Below are positions 19,595 through 31,853 of a DNA stretch of 64,000 nt, one piece after another (position 1 is the first letter of the stretch; every line of letters starts with the position of its first letter). Source of the stretch: Pegoplata infirma. Its lineage: Eukaryota; Arthropoda; Insecta; Diptera; Anthomyiidae. The notes under the pieces were generated by a model. It did not search any database and was not told where the DNA came from. It saw only the letters and a program-made list of their open reading frames with translations. Where the stretch lies: positions 210,494,035 to 210,558,034 of the forward strand of contig OY992539.1 of NCBI GenBank assembly GCA_963921195.1, written 5' to 3'. The position numbers were made by a program, and so were the translations under genes.

Positions 19595-20433
19595 ATACAA
19601 TTGCTAAACTCAAACCCTTCCGTTTTAAAATATAATTTGGTTAAGTTTTCATAGGCAATCTAAACACTTTTTCATTCATACACAAAAATATTCAATAAAT
19701 ATTTCTATTTACGTTTTTAAATTCCTTACGCTTGAATTATTTTTATAACAAATATACTTAAAATTATTTTATTTGTCAAAAGGATTTCAAAGTCTATTTT
19801 TTTTATAAAGATGTTTTGTCAAACACAAATCAATTTATAAATGGATTATTTGATAAGAAATAAAAAAAGTCTAGCTTTGTGACAAATTTTTTCTATGTGA
19901 ATCATAAGTCAATAGAGTCTGAACGAATATTCGGTTTTATAAATGTTTTTTATGGAAAAATTGAAGTTCGGTTAATAAACAGGTAAATTTTTGACGAATA
20001 CTGAAACTTTTTTAAACACTTTTCTTAATGATAAATCTGCTGATTTTTGAAGATTCTGAGACATTTTTGTATAGAAAAAGAAGACTTTTTGATTAGGTTG
20101 AATTTTTAAAAAAGATAAGTGCCCTATGTTGGCCGCCAAATTTTGTTATTTAAAATAAATTAGAAAAATAAGAAGTTTCGACTAGAAAAAAAAAAGACTT
20201 TGATTAGGTGGAATTTTTAGAAAAGATAAGCCCTATGTTGGGCGCCAATCTTTTTTTACAAATTTGGTTATTAAAAATAATTCGATAAATAATATGACTA
20301 TTCTTTTTTTAACTTAAAGAGAAAAAACTTTAGACTACGTGGATTTCTGGAGGTACCAACAACTATTAGCGCCCAACAGAGGGCCTGAAAAAATATTTTT
20401 TTTGTTTTACCGTGTCAGTATATATTTTTAACT
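19595..20433. other. Non-coding, no gene seen
   Basis: It contains diverged GGCGCCCAAC-type words (for example near 20370), like the motif repeated at 30.4-33.6 kb, but no exon or complete element. Confidence 0.4.
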
Positions 20434-20441
20434 GTCAACTT

Positions 20442-20892
20442 TAGGGCTTCCAATTCCGAAATCCCAATTCCGGAAATTTCGGGATTTTCGGGATCCCGAT
20501 TTTTTAAATATTTTTTTTTTAATATTTTTATATTTCCGAGTAAAAATGTGAAGGATCAGTACTGATCTTTCAAATCTCGGATCAGTACTGATCTTACTTG
20601 GATCAGTATTGATCTTTCAAATCTCGAATCAGATGTGATATATAATAATTTTTCAATAATTTGTATAAATTATGAATTTTGTGAAACACAAAACAAAAAA
20701 AATCCAACAAAAGTTCCGTCTGGTACTATTTTTTTGTGGAATCAAAAGGTTAACCTTTTCCGAAATTAAAAGCTTGCACAAAGATTCTAAAAGCTAATGG
20801 TATTTTTATTCCGAAAATCTCAGGATCCCTAAAATTTTTCTTCAATCCCGAATCCCCGACTTAAGAAAAACCAATCTAGATTGGAAGCCCTA
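20442..20892. mobile_element. hAT MITE, TIR TAGGGCTTCCAAT, copy 1
   Basis: Starts TAGGGCTTCCAATTCCGAAA and ends CTAGATTGGAAGCCCTA. Flanked by GTCAACTT (20434-20441) and GTCAAATT (20893-20900), an 8-bp duplication with one mismatch. Contains GGGATTTTCGGGATCCCGAT and a degenerate stretch that reads like a BED zinc finger (AAGCTTGCACAAAGATTCTA encoding KACTKIL). Related to the longer copy at 54562-55901. Confidence 0.85.
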
Positions 20893-20900
20893 GTCAAATT

Positions 20901-21195
20901 GTATGAAAAGTATCGTGCCGTGATTGTTCTGCTTATTGTCTTAGCAGAAGAATTGAAAACATTTACGATAATAAAAAGGGGTTGAAATCATTTGTTTTGT
21001 ATTATTTTAAATTAGATTTATATCATTAAATTGTTTTTATGACTTTGATTAGGCGTACATTAAAACAAAGTTTAATATACCAAAATTTTATAAAAAAAAG
21101 TCGTTCAGAAGCCAATTGAGCCAACTCCCTCATACATTTTTTTTTAATTTGATTGAGTTTTATTTTATTGAACTTAATATTTTGAAACTGATTTT
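20901..21195. other. Non-coding, no gene seen
   Basis: AT-rich sequence with no recognised element. Confidence 0.4.
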
Positions 21196-21545
21196 TATAC
21201 CCTCCAACCACAGCATGGGGGCATACTCATTTTGTCATTCCGTGTGTAACCCATCGAAATATTGGTCGGGGAGTCCCCGACCGACGACGGGGACCCCAAA
21301 AAGTATATATATTATTGATCCACGATCGATTGTAAGACGTTTTATGAATGACCGTCCTTCCGACTGTAGAAAGCACGATGTACTCTACACAAAAAGGGCT
21401 ACTCTTATTAGAGTCATATCGGATTAAATTTATCCGTGGCGTCCGACAATCAAATTTGGATTTTTGAAAATTAAAAAAAAAAAATAAAAAAATTAAAAAA
21501 ATTAAAAAAAAAAAAAAAAATTAAAAAACAAATTAAAAAAAAAGA
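21196..21545 (+). repeat. Family A fragment with A/T simple repeat
   Basis: TATACCCTCCAACCACAGCA and GACCCCAAAAAGTATATATA are the left half of family A; the right half is missing. It is followed at 21470-21545 by a low-complexity A-rich tract with interspersed TTA. Confidence 0.7.
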
Positions 21546-21779
21546 ATTTAAAACTGTATACTCAGTTTTTGAAAATATTTAAAAAACTTCAATAGCAAAA
21601 TTTAAAAAAACACAAAAACACTAATTTCGCGTTATCTCGCGAATGCGAGAAGCTACGATTTCGCTATTAACAGTCTTGTGACATTTAATCTTGTAGAAAT
21701 CGAACTGCGTTTACACTTTTCGTCGCCACTAAAGTTCAACCTAAACATTGCTGAGGCACACCGTGCGTGGCGCCCTTCA

Positions 21780-22412
21780 ATGAAAGTTTTGGTTTTTTAA
21801 AAAAATTTTCACCAAAAACTCTAAACGTTGATCGAAGGGCGCTATGGGTTAAAATTTCCCGATTTAGGTCAAATTAAGTTTAAATGAGTCTTTGTTTCAA
21901 GCGCAATAAAATGGGCAGTGGAAAAAAATTTTAAGTTTTATTTTTTAAAAATTTTTTGAACGCAGGAAAAAACTTTCATTTTTGCAAATTTCAACAGCGT
22001 AGGAAAAAACCCGCCATTTTTGCAAATTTCAAACAGCGATATCTTAAATGGCGATATCTCGAAAAACGCTGAATCGATTTCAGAAATTTTTTGATAATCA
22101 TATTCAGTATGCCAAAAGTAATAAAAATGATGTATGTATTGCGACATACTTTTTTTATTTTTTCATTTTTCAAAAATCTAAAATAATTGTGGAATTTTTC
22201 CAAAAATTCAAAACTTTGATCGGAGGACGCCAAGGGGTAAAATGAGCAGATTCGGCTCAAATCAAGTTTAAATGAAAAACTGTCTCAAGCTCTACGAAAG
22301 CGACAAGGGAAAGTAATTTTGACATTTTTTAAAAAACAATTTCGTGAAGGTAGGAAATCAGCCATTTTTGCAAATTTCAAATAGCGATATCTCGAGACCG
22401 ACTTAATTTTTT
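21780..22412. repeat. Family C repeat, tandem monomers
   Basis: About two monomers with AAACGTTGATCGAAGGGCGC, AGCGATATCTTAAATGGCGA and AAACTTTGATCGGAGGACGC. Interrupted at 22413 by a family A copy. Confidence 0.75.
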
Positions 22413-22994
22413 TATACCCTCCACTTAGTGATAGAGGGTATATATAAGTTTGTCATTACGTTTGTAACTCATCGAAATATCGGTCTGGGACCCCATAAAG
22501 TATATATATTCATGATGCCCGATCGATTTTAAGACATTCTAGCGATGTCCGTCTGTCCATCTGTCTGTGGAAAATGCTGTCACGGACAAAATATTGCACA
22601 GAGATGACTGAAACTTAACATATTTATTGGAAGTTCTCCCGAGAAGTTTGGTATTGCATTTGAGCGATATTGGTTCAGCGGTTCAAAAGTTATGAAAATG
22701 TAAGCACACCTCAAAAATTTCAGTACATTCAACATAACCTAGAAATACAAAATGCTTTGATTCGGCTTCTGGTTGACATATGTTAACATAATTGAGCACC
22801 AAATGGTATTTAAACAAGTACGAACATACTTTTTGACAAAAAAAAAGAAAAAAATCGCGGATTTTTTTTTTAGCAAAATTTTTTTCGCGGAAATTTTTTT
22901 TTTTTTTTTTTCAAAAGTAATTTCCTTTTAAATAAAGTTTTTTGCAATAATCTTTTTGAAATTTTGGAGGGCCGAATTTAACTTTTTTACTTGT
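22413..22994 (+). repeat. Family A repeat, diverged near-complete copy
   Basis: Begins TTATACCCTCCACTTAGTGA, carries the GTCTGTCC microsatellite at about 22550 and ends GGGCCGAATTTAACTTTTTT then ACTTGTTT. The interior diverges from the 831-1505 copy. Confidence 0.65.
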
Positions 22995-24436
22995 TTACCT
23001 TTTGGTGGGTATAATGAATATATTCGATCTTATTCAAAGTTGCATGATTTTAATCTGACACTTTGAGTGTTAAAAACCAAAAAATGCTGTCAAGGAAAGG
23101 TTGGCTTCTAATGAATTTAGCTCAATTGGCTCGGAAAAACTTGAAAATATTTCAGAAGTATAAAAAATTAAATAAGAAGATTTTGCACATAAATTGTTAG
23201 TAATAAATCAAGTTATATTAAGCCATAAAACAGAAATCTGAAAACTTGGATTTAGTTCACTTGGCCTCTGAAAGACTCAAATAAGAATAACACTGAAAAG
23301 ACTTTTTAAAGTAAAATTTTTACTCAAGATTTTTTTGATAAATTTTATGTTTATAGCGCTATATTAGCCTTTAATAGCCTTTTATTTATGGGTTTTAATG
23401 AATTTTAAATATGATCCCTTTTTTTCTACAAAAGTTTCAAAATCAACCATATGTTTGATTTAACAGCAATATTTCCGTTTCTTTAACAATTTAAATTTTC
23501 TTTTACCCTGTGAAGGATGATAATGATTTTATTATAATGACGTGTTGAAAATTATACAATTTTTATGTTAAAGTATAAATAATAAAAATACCTTAATCAT
23601 CATCATAGTCATCATCCTGGTGGGTGTAAGACTCATAAAATGTTCTCACTTCCAGGAATAATATAAAAATTTGTTAAATGAGTTTTAAATGTATTTTAAA
23701 ACAATTTATCACACATTTTATTTTTTCTAACAAAATATTCTATTGTTATCTTTTTGGCATACATTTGAAAAATTAAGTCATCATTATTAGAGGGTGTTTT
23801 TTTGGTTTTGTGATCTTCTGTTGTTTTTTTTTTTTGTCTAATTTACCACAAAAATAAACATATGTTTGTGGCAACTACAATTTAACCCTCAATCATTTCC
23901 TTAATTTTATGGTAAAATGATAAAAACAGGCAATTTTATTAACATTATCATTGATTTATTGTTTAATGCCTGCTATAGGTATAGTTAAACATGAATCCTA
24001 CATAAAATTATCATGTCTCAAATTCTTGTAAAACTTCATCAATATTTTCTTCTTACATTAGTATTTGCCTGCTGTTGTAGAACAAGAACTTTTTGCACTT
24101 TCATTGACAAAAAATTGACAGGAAACACATTAAATTCAAAAGTTTTTGGTTGGTTTAGTGCCAAAAAAATGTCTGATGTTAAAGGAAAATTTATTTATCA
24201 ATTACGTTTGTAAAGTATGCCAAATTAAGGTCAGTAAAGATTTTTTTTAAAAGATAAAAGTTAAGAAAAAAACTCATTAGGAAAAATTTTTTATAGATAT
24301 TTTTGACGATTTTTAATGCAAATATTTAATTAAATTTTTCCAATAGTAAAAGTCTTAGATTCTGATAGATTTTGAGACATTCACACGATTACGCGAGTAC
24401 ACAAGTACGAGGATTTTTGAAGGTACCAACAACATT
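22995..24436. other. 1.4 kb non-coding, no gene seen
   Basis: No supported exon, RNA or element. A weak inverted pair (GGATGATAATGATTTTATT near 23515 and AATCATCATCATAGTCATC near 23596) may be a small fold-back. Confidence 0.4.
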
Positions 24437-24454
24437 TGGCGCTCAACGTGGGGC
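24437..24454 (+). repeat. Isolated tRNA-Lys primer-binding-like motif
   Basis: TGGCGCTCAACGTGGGGC, one change from the consensus TGGCGCCCAACGTGGGGC repeated at 30.4-33.6 kb. Confidence 0.6.
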
Positions 24455-24529
24455 CTAATCTTTAATACGCTAATTTCGAAAAATTTTAATAAAATGGAAA
24501 AACTAGTAAGAGTGCTAAAAACATTACAG

Positions 24530-24850
24530 AGGTGTATTTTTGTGGTAGGGTGTCGGCAGAGTTCATTTGTCGTTTTTGCCCGCGGGATTTATGTTTACAA
24601 ATTCATTTATTATGTTTTTTGCACTTAAGTAATACTAGTTTACCAAAAAGGAGGCGAGCCACAAATTAGTACCCTTTTTAGTCCCCTTAGTCCAAGTGAA
24701 GGACTTTGAATGTCTTTTGACATAAAAATGTTCCATTTGTTTAATCAAAATGCAAAAACAGCTGTTACAATTAAGAAAATTATAGTCGGTCAAGACCGAC
24801 CATATAATACCCTGCACTAGTGTTTCCCGGAAAATAGGTCCCAAGTCCAA
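24530..24850. repeat. Family A and family B repeat fragments
   Basis: GGAGGCGAGCCACAAATTAG and the following block match the middle of the family A copy at 43030-43730. At about 24780, TATAGTCGGTCAAGACCGAC and ATAATACCCTGCACTAGTG start a different family (B), also seen at 53735-54540. Confidence 0.55.
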
Positions 24851-24932
24851 ACATGGACCGCTTGGGTCTGTCCTTTGTCAAATCTTTTAAAAAGTGAAAT
24901 TTAAATACGATTCTTTTTGTAAAGTATATTAA

Positions 24933-25339
24933 CTCTCTATCTCCCGTTTTTAGGGGTCATTTTTGTCTTCATTTCTAATGATGTCCTAGAAAACCATTCA
25001 ATCGTGGATTTAAAGGGTTAAAATGCTCTACAAAAATGTTCTGCATCAAATTTCACTAGCAGTTGTCAAAGGCCAATAATTTGTGCGATGCTAGCAAAAT
25101 GCTTAAAAAGGAAAATTGTAAAGTATCTTTGGTGAAACACAATTTAACAAAATATGATACTTAACAATTTGGATTTTTTAAGCATTTTGCTAACATCTTA
25201 CTTTTGGCCTTTGACAACCCCTAGTGAAATTTGATGCATATCATTTTTGTGGAACATTTTACCCTTTTAAACGCACGATTTAATGGTTTTCTAGGAGAGT
25301 ATTTGAAATAAGGACTAAAATTAAATTGCAGATAGAGGG
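24933..25339. mobile_element. piggyBac-type MITE at a TTAA target
   Basis: Flanked by TTAA at 24929-24932 and 25340-25343. The ends are CTCTCTATCTCC and the inverse of CCCTCTATCTGC; complementarity continues with CTAGAAAACCATTCAATCGT and its inverse near 25278. A TTAA duplication with CCCT-like ends is the hallmark of piggyBac elements. It is 407 bases and non-coding. Confidence 0.75.
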
Positions 25340-25714
25340 TTAATATATTCCAATAAAAGAACCGCTATTAAATTTTACTAAAAACATCTATTAACACTAT
25401 TTTTCTCAGAAGTAAATTTTCTAAATTTTTTCGACTTCAGACTTTTTTGTGAAACACAATTTAACATTATATTTTGTTTGCATTTTTCGCGAAAAACGGA
25501 AACGGGAGAGACACGGGAAAGTTATTTTTATACCCACTTTCTGACTGGAGTGAATTTTTTCTATAGTGCGAAATTTTTTTTTTTTGCATTTTTCGCAAAA
25601 ACGTGTATTGATATAGAAAAACTGGGAGACACGGATATTTTATTTTCAGCCGTGCTCTCAAAATTTTTTAGTCCGGTTCGTGTGCACAGCCAAAATTTGA
25701 AATTTGTCGGACGG
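25340..25714. other. Non-coding, no gene seen
   Basis: Contains two GCATTTTTCGC words about 100 bases apart and an A/T-rich stretch, but no supported gene. Confidence 0.4.
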
Positions 25715-26085
25715 TGTTATAATACGTTTGTTAGGGTCATTTGACCCATATTTGAAGGGGACGTTTGTATGGGGGCTAGGTTAAAACATAGACCAATTTT
25801 TTTCCAAATTTCAATAGCGTCCGTCCGTCCTTGGGTCAAAAGAAGCTAAGTTTTAAATTTCAGACAAATCGGCTAAAAACTGCGACCTGTATCGAACGCA
25901 CAACGTTTACATGGAAGGATAGACGGACGGACTGACATGGCTAAATCGACTCAAAAAGTGATTCTGAGCCGATCGATATCCTTGAAGGTGGGTCTAGGAC
26001 CAATATTTCGGGTAGTTACAAACATCAGCACAAACTCATTATACCCTGTATCACAGAGTGGTGTAGGGTATAACAATTGTGTTTA
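25715..26085. repeat. Family B repeat
   Basis: TTAGGGTCATTTGACCCATA through ACTCATTATACCCTGTATCA then GAGTGGTGTAGGGTATAA. The same order of blocks, including CAAATCGGCTAAAAACTGCG-like and AAGTGATTCTGAGCCGATCG, occurs at 53735-54540. Confidence 0.65.
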
Positions 26086-26290
26086 TTTAGAGGTTAGTTT
26101 AGTTCCTGAAGAAGGAACATTTTTGCCCCTAGTCCGATCTTGCCCATTTCCGAACTTAACCAGCCTAAGACCATAAGACATATTCGTGCCAAACTTCGGG
26201 AGTCTAGCTCTTTTATTTTGGTCTGCATCGTGATTTCAACAGACAAACATTCATGGAGTGTATAAAAAAATCGTCACAGTCGAACTTAAC

Positions 26291-27830
26291 AGGTTAGGTT
26301 GTAAGTGGCACATACACTCTGAGGTCTATTGTGATATCACAGGACTGTAATAGGTTCCATTACTAGTCCCTGCCGTTAAACCAATTTAAGCTTCTTATGA
26401 AACTCCTAAGACATTGAATTTGGATATACGTCAAATCAGAAAGATCGTGCAGCTTCCTAGATCCCAGTGAAGCAAGTCTCTTACCAGAAAGTGCCGGACA
26501 ATGCAGATAAAGTGTTCGATAGTTTTCAACTCTTCCTCATCCATGCAACTCCGGCAAAAGTCATTTGACGGCACATTTAGCCGCTCCGTGTGCTTTCCCA
26601 TAAGACAGTGTCCGGTAATTAAAGCAACCACCGTCGAAATCTCGCCTCTTGGAAGCGATATCAGCTCATTTGCGCACTTCTGGTTAAAAAAAGACAAATC
26701 GGTCGTATAGTCTTACACGTCCATCCATGTGCCCATTTCTGATTAGTCTCACCTAGAAAAGTTTTACAGTAACTATTTACGGTTATTCAAAAAGTTTTTA
26801 GGTAAAGTTATTTTAAACGTTTTATCGTTTGTTTTTCAAAAAAAATAAATTATTGAATGATTTATACAGTTGTTAAAACAATAAACTACAAAAATTTACG
26901 GAAAAATGTTTTTATCAGTTAAATTATTTTTGACTGATTATTCCGTATAATTTTACAGAAGTACGGTTTTTATAGTTTGTTATTAAAAAAAAAATATTTT
27001 TACTCCACTAAATAAAAAATTGTAAACAGTTAAAATAACTGAAATATCATTTGTTTTTACGGAATGTCTAGTCATTTATTAATGTTTAAAAATAACTGAA
27101 AAAGTATGTTGTTTCAAGTGAAATATAAGTAGTCCGTTTTTTAAAAGGAAAAACGATTGTTTTAAACGTTTTTTCAGTTGAATTTATTTACAAAATATTT
27201 CAAGTGCTCCGTCGCGTAACAAAGTCTTAGATTTTCTTGCAAGTTTCTAGAGGCATACCAACACATTCCAATTCTGTTGAAACCTGTAAGGTAGTGCCCA
27301 GTCTTGCAAGCTCATCGGTCTTGCAATTGGATGTCTCTGTGCTTATCCATCGCATTTAAAGACGTGTGGCACTTAAGGGCAGATCTTGCTTTCAAAATCA
27401 TTGACCATGGCTTGACTGTCATAATAGATGTGATTGCGGTTGCCAGTCAGCCACTTCATTTATTGCCTGGATCTCTTCCTGGTTAATACTGCAATGATCT
27501 GGCGAATATACTCCAAAGTTCACTTGTTCGTGTAGCTTTGATCCATCTGTGGAAACAATTTATGGTTGGCTCCACTACCCGGAATGCCCTCATCCAAGAC
27601 TCATTGGACGGTATCATAGTGGCTTATAAAGGGAGGACAGTCCACATTGTGTGGAATTGTTATCTTCTTTAAAATCGCGCTATGGCCAAAAGCGCTGCTT
27701 TTCCTTTGCCGTGTGCTATTAGTCAAATTGGCGACGTAGCTGCATACTGCCTACCCAATATGTCCAATGTAACCATGAGGATTTCTTATACAGACGTAGG
27801 TGAAGTACGAAGAGGCTTTATCATCAAAAT
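26291..27830 (-). pseudogene. LINE fragment (RNase H and C-terminal region), family 2, copy 1
   Basis: Read on the minus strand, 26431-26697 encodes a piece like the end of a LINE ORF2 (VVALITGHCLMGKHTERLNV, then FCRSCMDEEELKTIEHFIC, a Cys/His knuckle), homologous in layout to residues near 39610-39760 of the LINE at 37164-40038. The part upstream (27240-27560) corresponds to the RNase H region, with frameshifts. It is interrupted at about 26757-27205 by an unrelated insertion. Copies also lie at 43913-44735 and 48299-48952. All three start with GGTTAGGTTGTA on the plus strand, which marks the 3' end of the element. Confidence 0.75.
26757..27205. mobile_element. Insertion inside the LINE fragment
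   Basis: Comparison with the copy at 48299-48952 shows that the LINE sequence before about 26757 rejoins after about 27230. The insert is AT-rich with TTTACAGTAACTATTTACGG-like words and related inverted words (GTAAACAGTTAAAATAACTG). Probably a MITE. Confidence 0.55.
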
Positions 27831-27949
27831 TTTAATTTTGATGATGAGGCTTTAGGGCTAAAGCCCCATCATTGTCTAATGAATCTTTTACAGAAATATG
27901 AAGCAAAGTTACAAGATTTCCCATTTCCGATTAATATGGAACTTTAAAA

Positions 27950-28720
27950 CTAACAACTACATATAACCGATTGGCGCCCAACATGGGGCCTCAATCTTTG
28001 ATTAACTAATTTTGTCATACAAAATAAAATTAGTATTTTTTTCAACTCAAAGAAAGAAGACTTTTGGTTACGTAGATTTCTGAGGGTATCCACGACTTAG
28101 AATCGAATAGGGGGCCTCAATCTTTAATTAAAAATTTTTTCAAACAAAACAGTAAATAAATTATTACATTTTGTAAGACTTAAAAGTTTTAAATACTTAG
28201 ACTTCTAAAAGTACCACATAGTTAGTGTAAATTGGCTCCCAACGCGGGACCTTAATCTTTGATTTACAAACTTTGTCCCATTTGAGCTCAAATGCCCAAA
28301 ATTTGTGATTACGAGTATTTTTTAAAGTGTCAACAACTAAGAATCGATTGTCTTCCAATGTGGTGGCATAAATCTTGACTTTCCTAAACATGTCATAAAA
28401 ATGAAATTGAAACTTAATTACGTGGATTTATAAAGGTCTCAGCTTAGAATCATTTTGAGCCAAACGAAGGGCGCCAAACTTTCAATTTGGGGTTTCAATT
28501 TTCATTTTGAAGTTTTGACATTAAAAAATAAAACAAAAAATATTATACTTTTTAACTAAAAGACACAATGCTTTTGATTTCGTGGGTTTTGAAAGGTACC
28601 AACAACTTAGAATTTATTGGCGCCCAACGTAGGGCGTAAATCTTTGATTTGCAAAAGCTGTCAATAAAAATAAAACAAATTAAATTTATTTTTTTTTTCT
28701 TTTTGAACTTGAAGACATAA
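27950..28720 (+). repeat. Scattered copies of the GGCGCCCAAC repeat
   Basis: TGGCGCCCAACATGGGGC at 27972-27989 and TGGCGCCCAACGTAGGGC at 28618-28635, with weaker copies near 28224 and 28470. Each is followed by (C)TCAATCTTTGATT-like sequence. They look like decayed, spaced members of the repeat that is tandem at 30.4-33.6 kb. Confidence 0.6.
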
Positions 28721-28995
28721 GAAATATCTCAGACTAAGAGATATTTTTTCAATAGAAATATTTTAAGATTATTAGACATTTTTCCTATGGAAGAATTCTA
28801 AGATCCTTAAAAAAATTTCCTTCAGAGAAATTTTCAGCTATTTAAAAATTTTTCCTTCAGAAAAATTCTCAGCTTCCTAAAAATTATTTTTAAAGAAAAA
28901 CTCTCAGATTATGGGTTTTTTTTTTCCTATAGAACAGTCCTGGATTCTAAGAAATTTTTTCGTTAAAAAGGTCTTTGATTCTAAGACAAATTTTA
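28721..28995. repeat. Degenerate AGATTCTGAGA-type short tandem
   Basis: About six loose units of the form TCTCAGATT...TTTTTTCCTATAGAA. Same words as the 35-bp minisatellite at 48955-50700, but far more diverged. Confidence 0.5.
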
Positions 28996-30380
28996 AAATT
29001 CCTAAAATTCCAAAACCCGCTGTCTCTCAAAGTCATTTTTTGTTGTGTTTATAATTTACAATTTAAATAAGATCTTTTGTTAAAAAGCAAACATTTCAAA
29101 AGAACTAAATAAACGTTATATATGTTAGCACCCCCTCATATGTTAAATTTTAACAAACTTTTTTGTTTATTTTTCATTTGTTTTAACTATGTACTCGGAT
29201 GTACATAAATTTATACCTTGTTGACAACCCTATTATACGCCTTGAAATATAAAAAGAAGTAAAGAGAAATAAAAAACACTACACGATTTACAATTTTTTT
29301 GTGAAAAATTTAGTTGGGAAGTTCCCTAAGATATAAATATCTATTAAAAAATAAATTTGGATAGTTATTGGAGTTAAAGTATGACACAGATTTTTTAACG
29401 GTACTCGTTAGCGAGTTCTTAATGCTTGATCAATGTTAGTTTCACGGTATCTTTAAATTTTTATGATTTATTTCGCGGGCGAATATTAAAAACTTACTAT
29501 CTGCAATAGTTTTTAAGAGAGTTTTGGATAGAAATGTGATCACTGAACGAGTTGTCATCTATCAAACTAATTTTTAACTGAAATATTTAATCAATATCAT
29601 TTGATTTTAATAATATTGTAGAAAAAAGATTAATAATAACTCTTAGAATAACCTAAACATAGCAGTTATTTTGGATCTCCTAAAAAATGTTCATTATGCA
29701 GATAGCAAGTTTTGAATATTCGCCCCCCGATATGACGTTTGTATGTTCTTCGATGGGTTTGTTTATTTTTTGGCATCTTAAGGTATGCTTTAAAAATATT
29801 GCTAAAAATATTTGAAACATTTACTTAAAACAGGAAGAGTCGTAGAGGTTTTAAACCTTAATGTGATCAAGATTTAGTAGTAAATTCTAATCAACTTGAT
29901 CTCCAATTTCAGCATGGGGTGCTCTTTCATACATTTCGATACTAATATCGAAAATATTTTTCTAAACATATTTGAGAATTGATCCCTCAAACGTTCATGA
30001 GAAAGCAGTGCCTTTCTTGTTAGAATATATTTTTTTTTATTTCAGTTTTAATGTTTTTTTTCTTAAATCGGTAATATATCCTGGCGCTCTTTCCTTGTTA
30101 GTTGCTACATTTTTTTGTTAAACTCTTTTTTCCCCTTGTTTTTTCTGTGTACCATTTTTGCTTGGCCATCTTGTTTTGTTTTGGTGGAAAATTTTTTCTT
30201 TGTTTACCATTTACAAATTTTTTATACAATTTTGTTTGTTGATTGTGGTTGTGATTTTCATCTTTTACTTTTGTTAGTTTTCTGTTGATTTTTTCTGTTT
30301 GGGTGCTACTATATATAATGGAGGAAGAGATTTAATAGAAGGAATTCATTTTGGATAATTTTTATAGTTTATCTTATTTT
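28996..30380. other. 1.4 kb non-coding, no gene seen
   Basis: Apart from an inverted pair GGGCGAATATTAAAAACTTA (29474-) and GCAAGTTTTGAATATTCGCC (to about 29726), possibly a small fold-back, nothing recognisable is present. Confidence 0.4.
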
Positions 30381-31671
30381 CTCAAATAATAATTTTGGTG
30401 CCCAACGTGGGGCCGAAACAAAATACTTGATTATTTAAGTTTTAAATGATTCACAACGTGGATTCCAATCAAAAGACTTTTGTTTGAAAGTTTTAAACGT
30501 TTTATAATTATGGCGGCGAACATATCGCTCATTTACTTGTATAGCGTCATAACTCAAAATATTCGGTTTTGCAGAAAACGCGTTTAAAGTTTTCAATTGA
30601 AACTGGGTTTCCATTGAAAAAGGCCGGTACATAGAAAATGTCATTATGGCGTGTTCTCTTCTCAAACGGTGAGCTTAAAATATATTGATACAATTTTTTT
30701 ACACAATATAAAGCATGATATTACGAATAATTCTGTATCATTAACTCGAAAATCACGTTTTTTGAGTTATGACACTATACAAGTAAATGAGCGATAAGAC
30801 CACAATTGTCAACACATTTTGGATTTAATTTTAAATAGTCTTACAATCGAGGGTTGGGTTTGATTGAATTGATTGAATTGATTGAAATGATTTAAAAGAA
30901 GGAATTAATTTATATATTTTTTATGAAAGGTTTATCTTATTTTCTCCCTTTGTTTGTAAGTTATCGAAAGTTTAAAAAAATTATCATTTTGGCGCCCAGC
31001 ATGGGGCCAAAACTAAATACTTGATTTAACACAATTAAGATTTTATTTTAAATATGGAAAAAGTCTTACAATCGAAAGTGTGATGGTTTGAATTCATTTG
31101 TTTATTTCTTTTAGATGGCTAATCTTATTTTCTCACTCCGTTTGTAACTTATCAAAAGTTTCAAAAAATTAATAATTTTGGCTCCCAGCGTGGGGCCCTA
31201 TCAAAAGTTTTGCTATTTTAAGTTTTAAATGGCACAGAACGTGGATCCCAATTATAAGACTTGTGTTTTGAAGTTTCAGACGTTTTATAATTATAGCGGC
31301 AAAAATATGCCCACAAGTATTAACACTTTTAGACTTTATTTTAATAAGACAACAATTTTACAATCGAGGGTTTGATTGAATTGATTGAAATGATTTAAAG
31401 GAAGGAATTAATTTACATATTTTTTATGGAAGGTTTATCTTATTTTCTCACTCCGTTGACTACAAACTACTTGATTCTTTAAGTTTTAAATGGTGCATAA
31501 CGTGGACCCCACTCAAAAGACTGTGTTTTGAAGGTTCAAACGTTTTATAATTATGGCGGCCAACATGTGGCCACAAGTTACAAATTTAATTTTATTTTAA
31601 AGAGGACAATAGTCATACAATCGAGGGTTTGATTAAATTGATTTATATATATAATAATTATCCAATGATCA

Positions 31672-31853
31672 GTTTTTATTTATTTTTCCAATTTTTATTT
31701 ACAACTCATTTTAAATAATTTTAACCTAACCGAGAACTGGTAACAATGACCGTCGTCTCGTTGTAGCGAAATCGACCAAGGGTTTTTGGTGGGAATCGAA
31801 CCCACGACCCTCTGTTTCATAGGCTAGCACGCTACCAACTAGCCTACAAGGGC
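31672..31853 (-). mobile_element. tRNA-derived SINE
   Basis: On the minus strand the head carries an A box, TAGGCTAGTTGG (31835-31846), and an exact-consensus B box, GGTTCGATTCC (31792-31802), with a good T-arm stem (GTGGG/CCCAC). The acceptor and anticodon stems do not pair properly, so it is not a working tRNA. The body runs toward an A/T-rich tail (AAATAAATAAAA) near 31680. The insertion interrupts a monomer of the tandem array. Confidence 0.7.

Noticed and set aside
31786..31853. tRNA gene on the minus strand
   Set aside because: Boxes A and B and the T arm are good, but the acceptor and anticodon arms do not pair; it has an attached body and AT tail, so it is read as a SINE.
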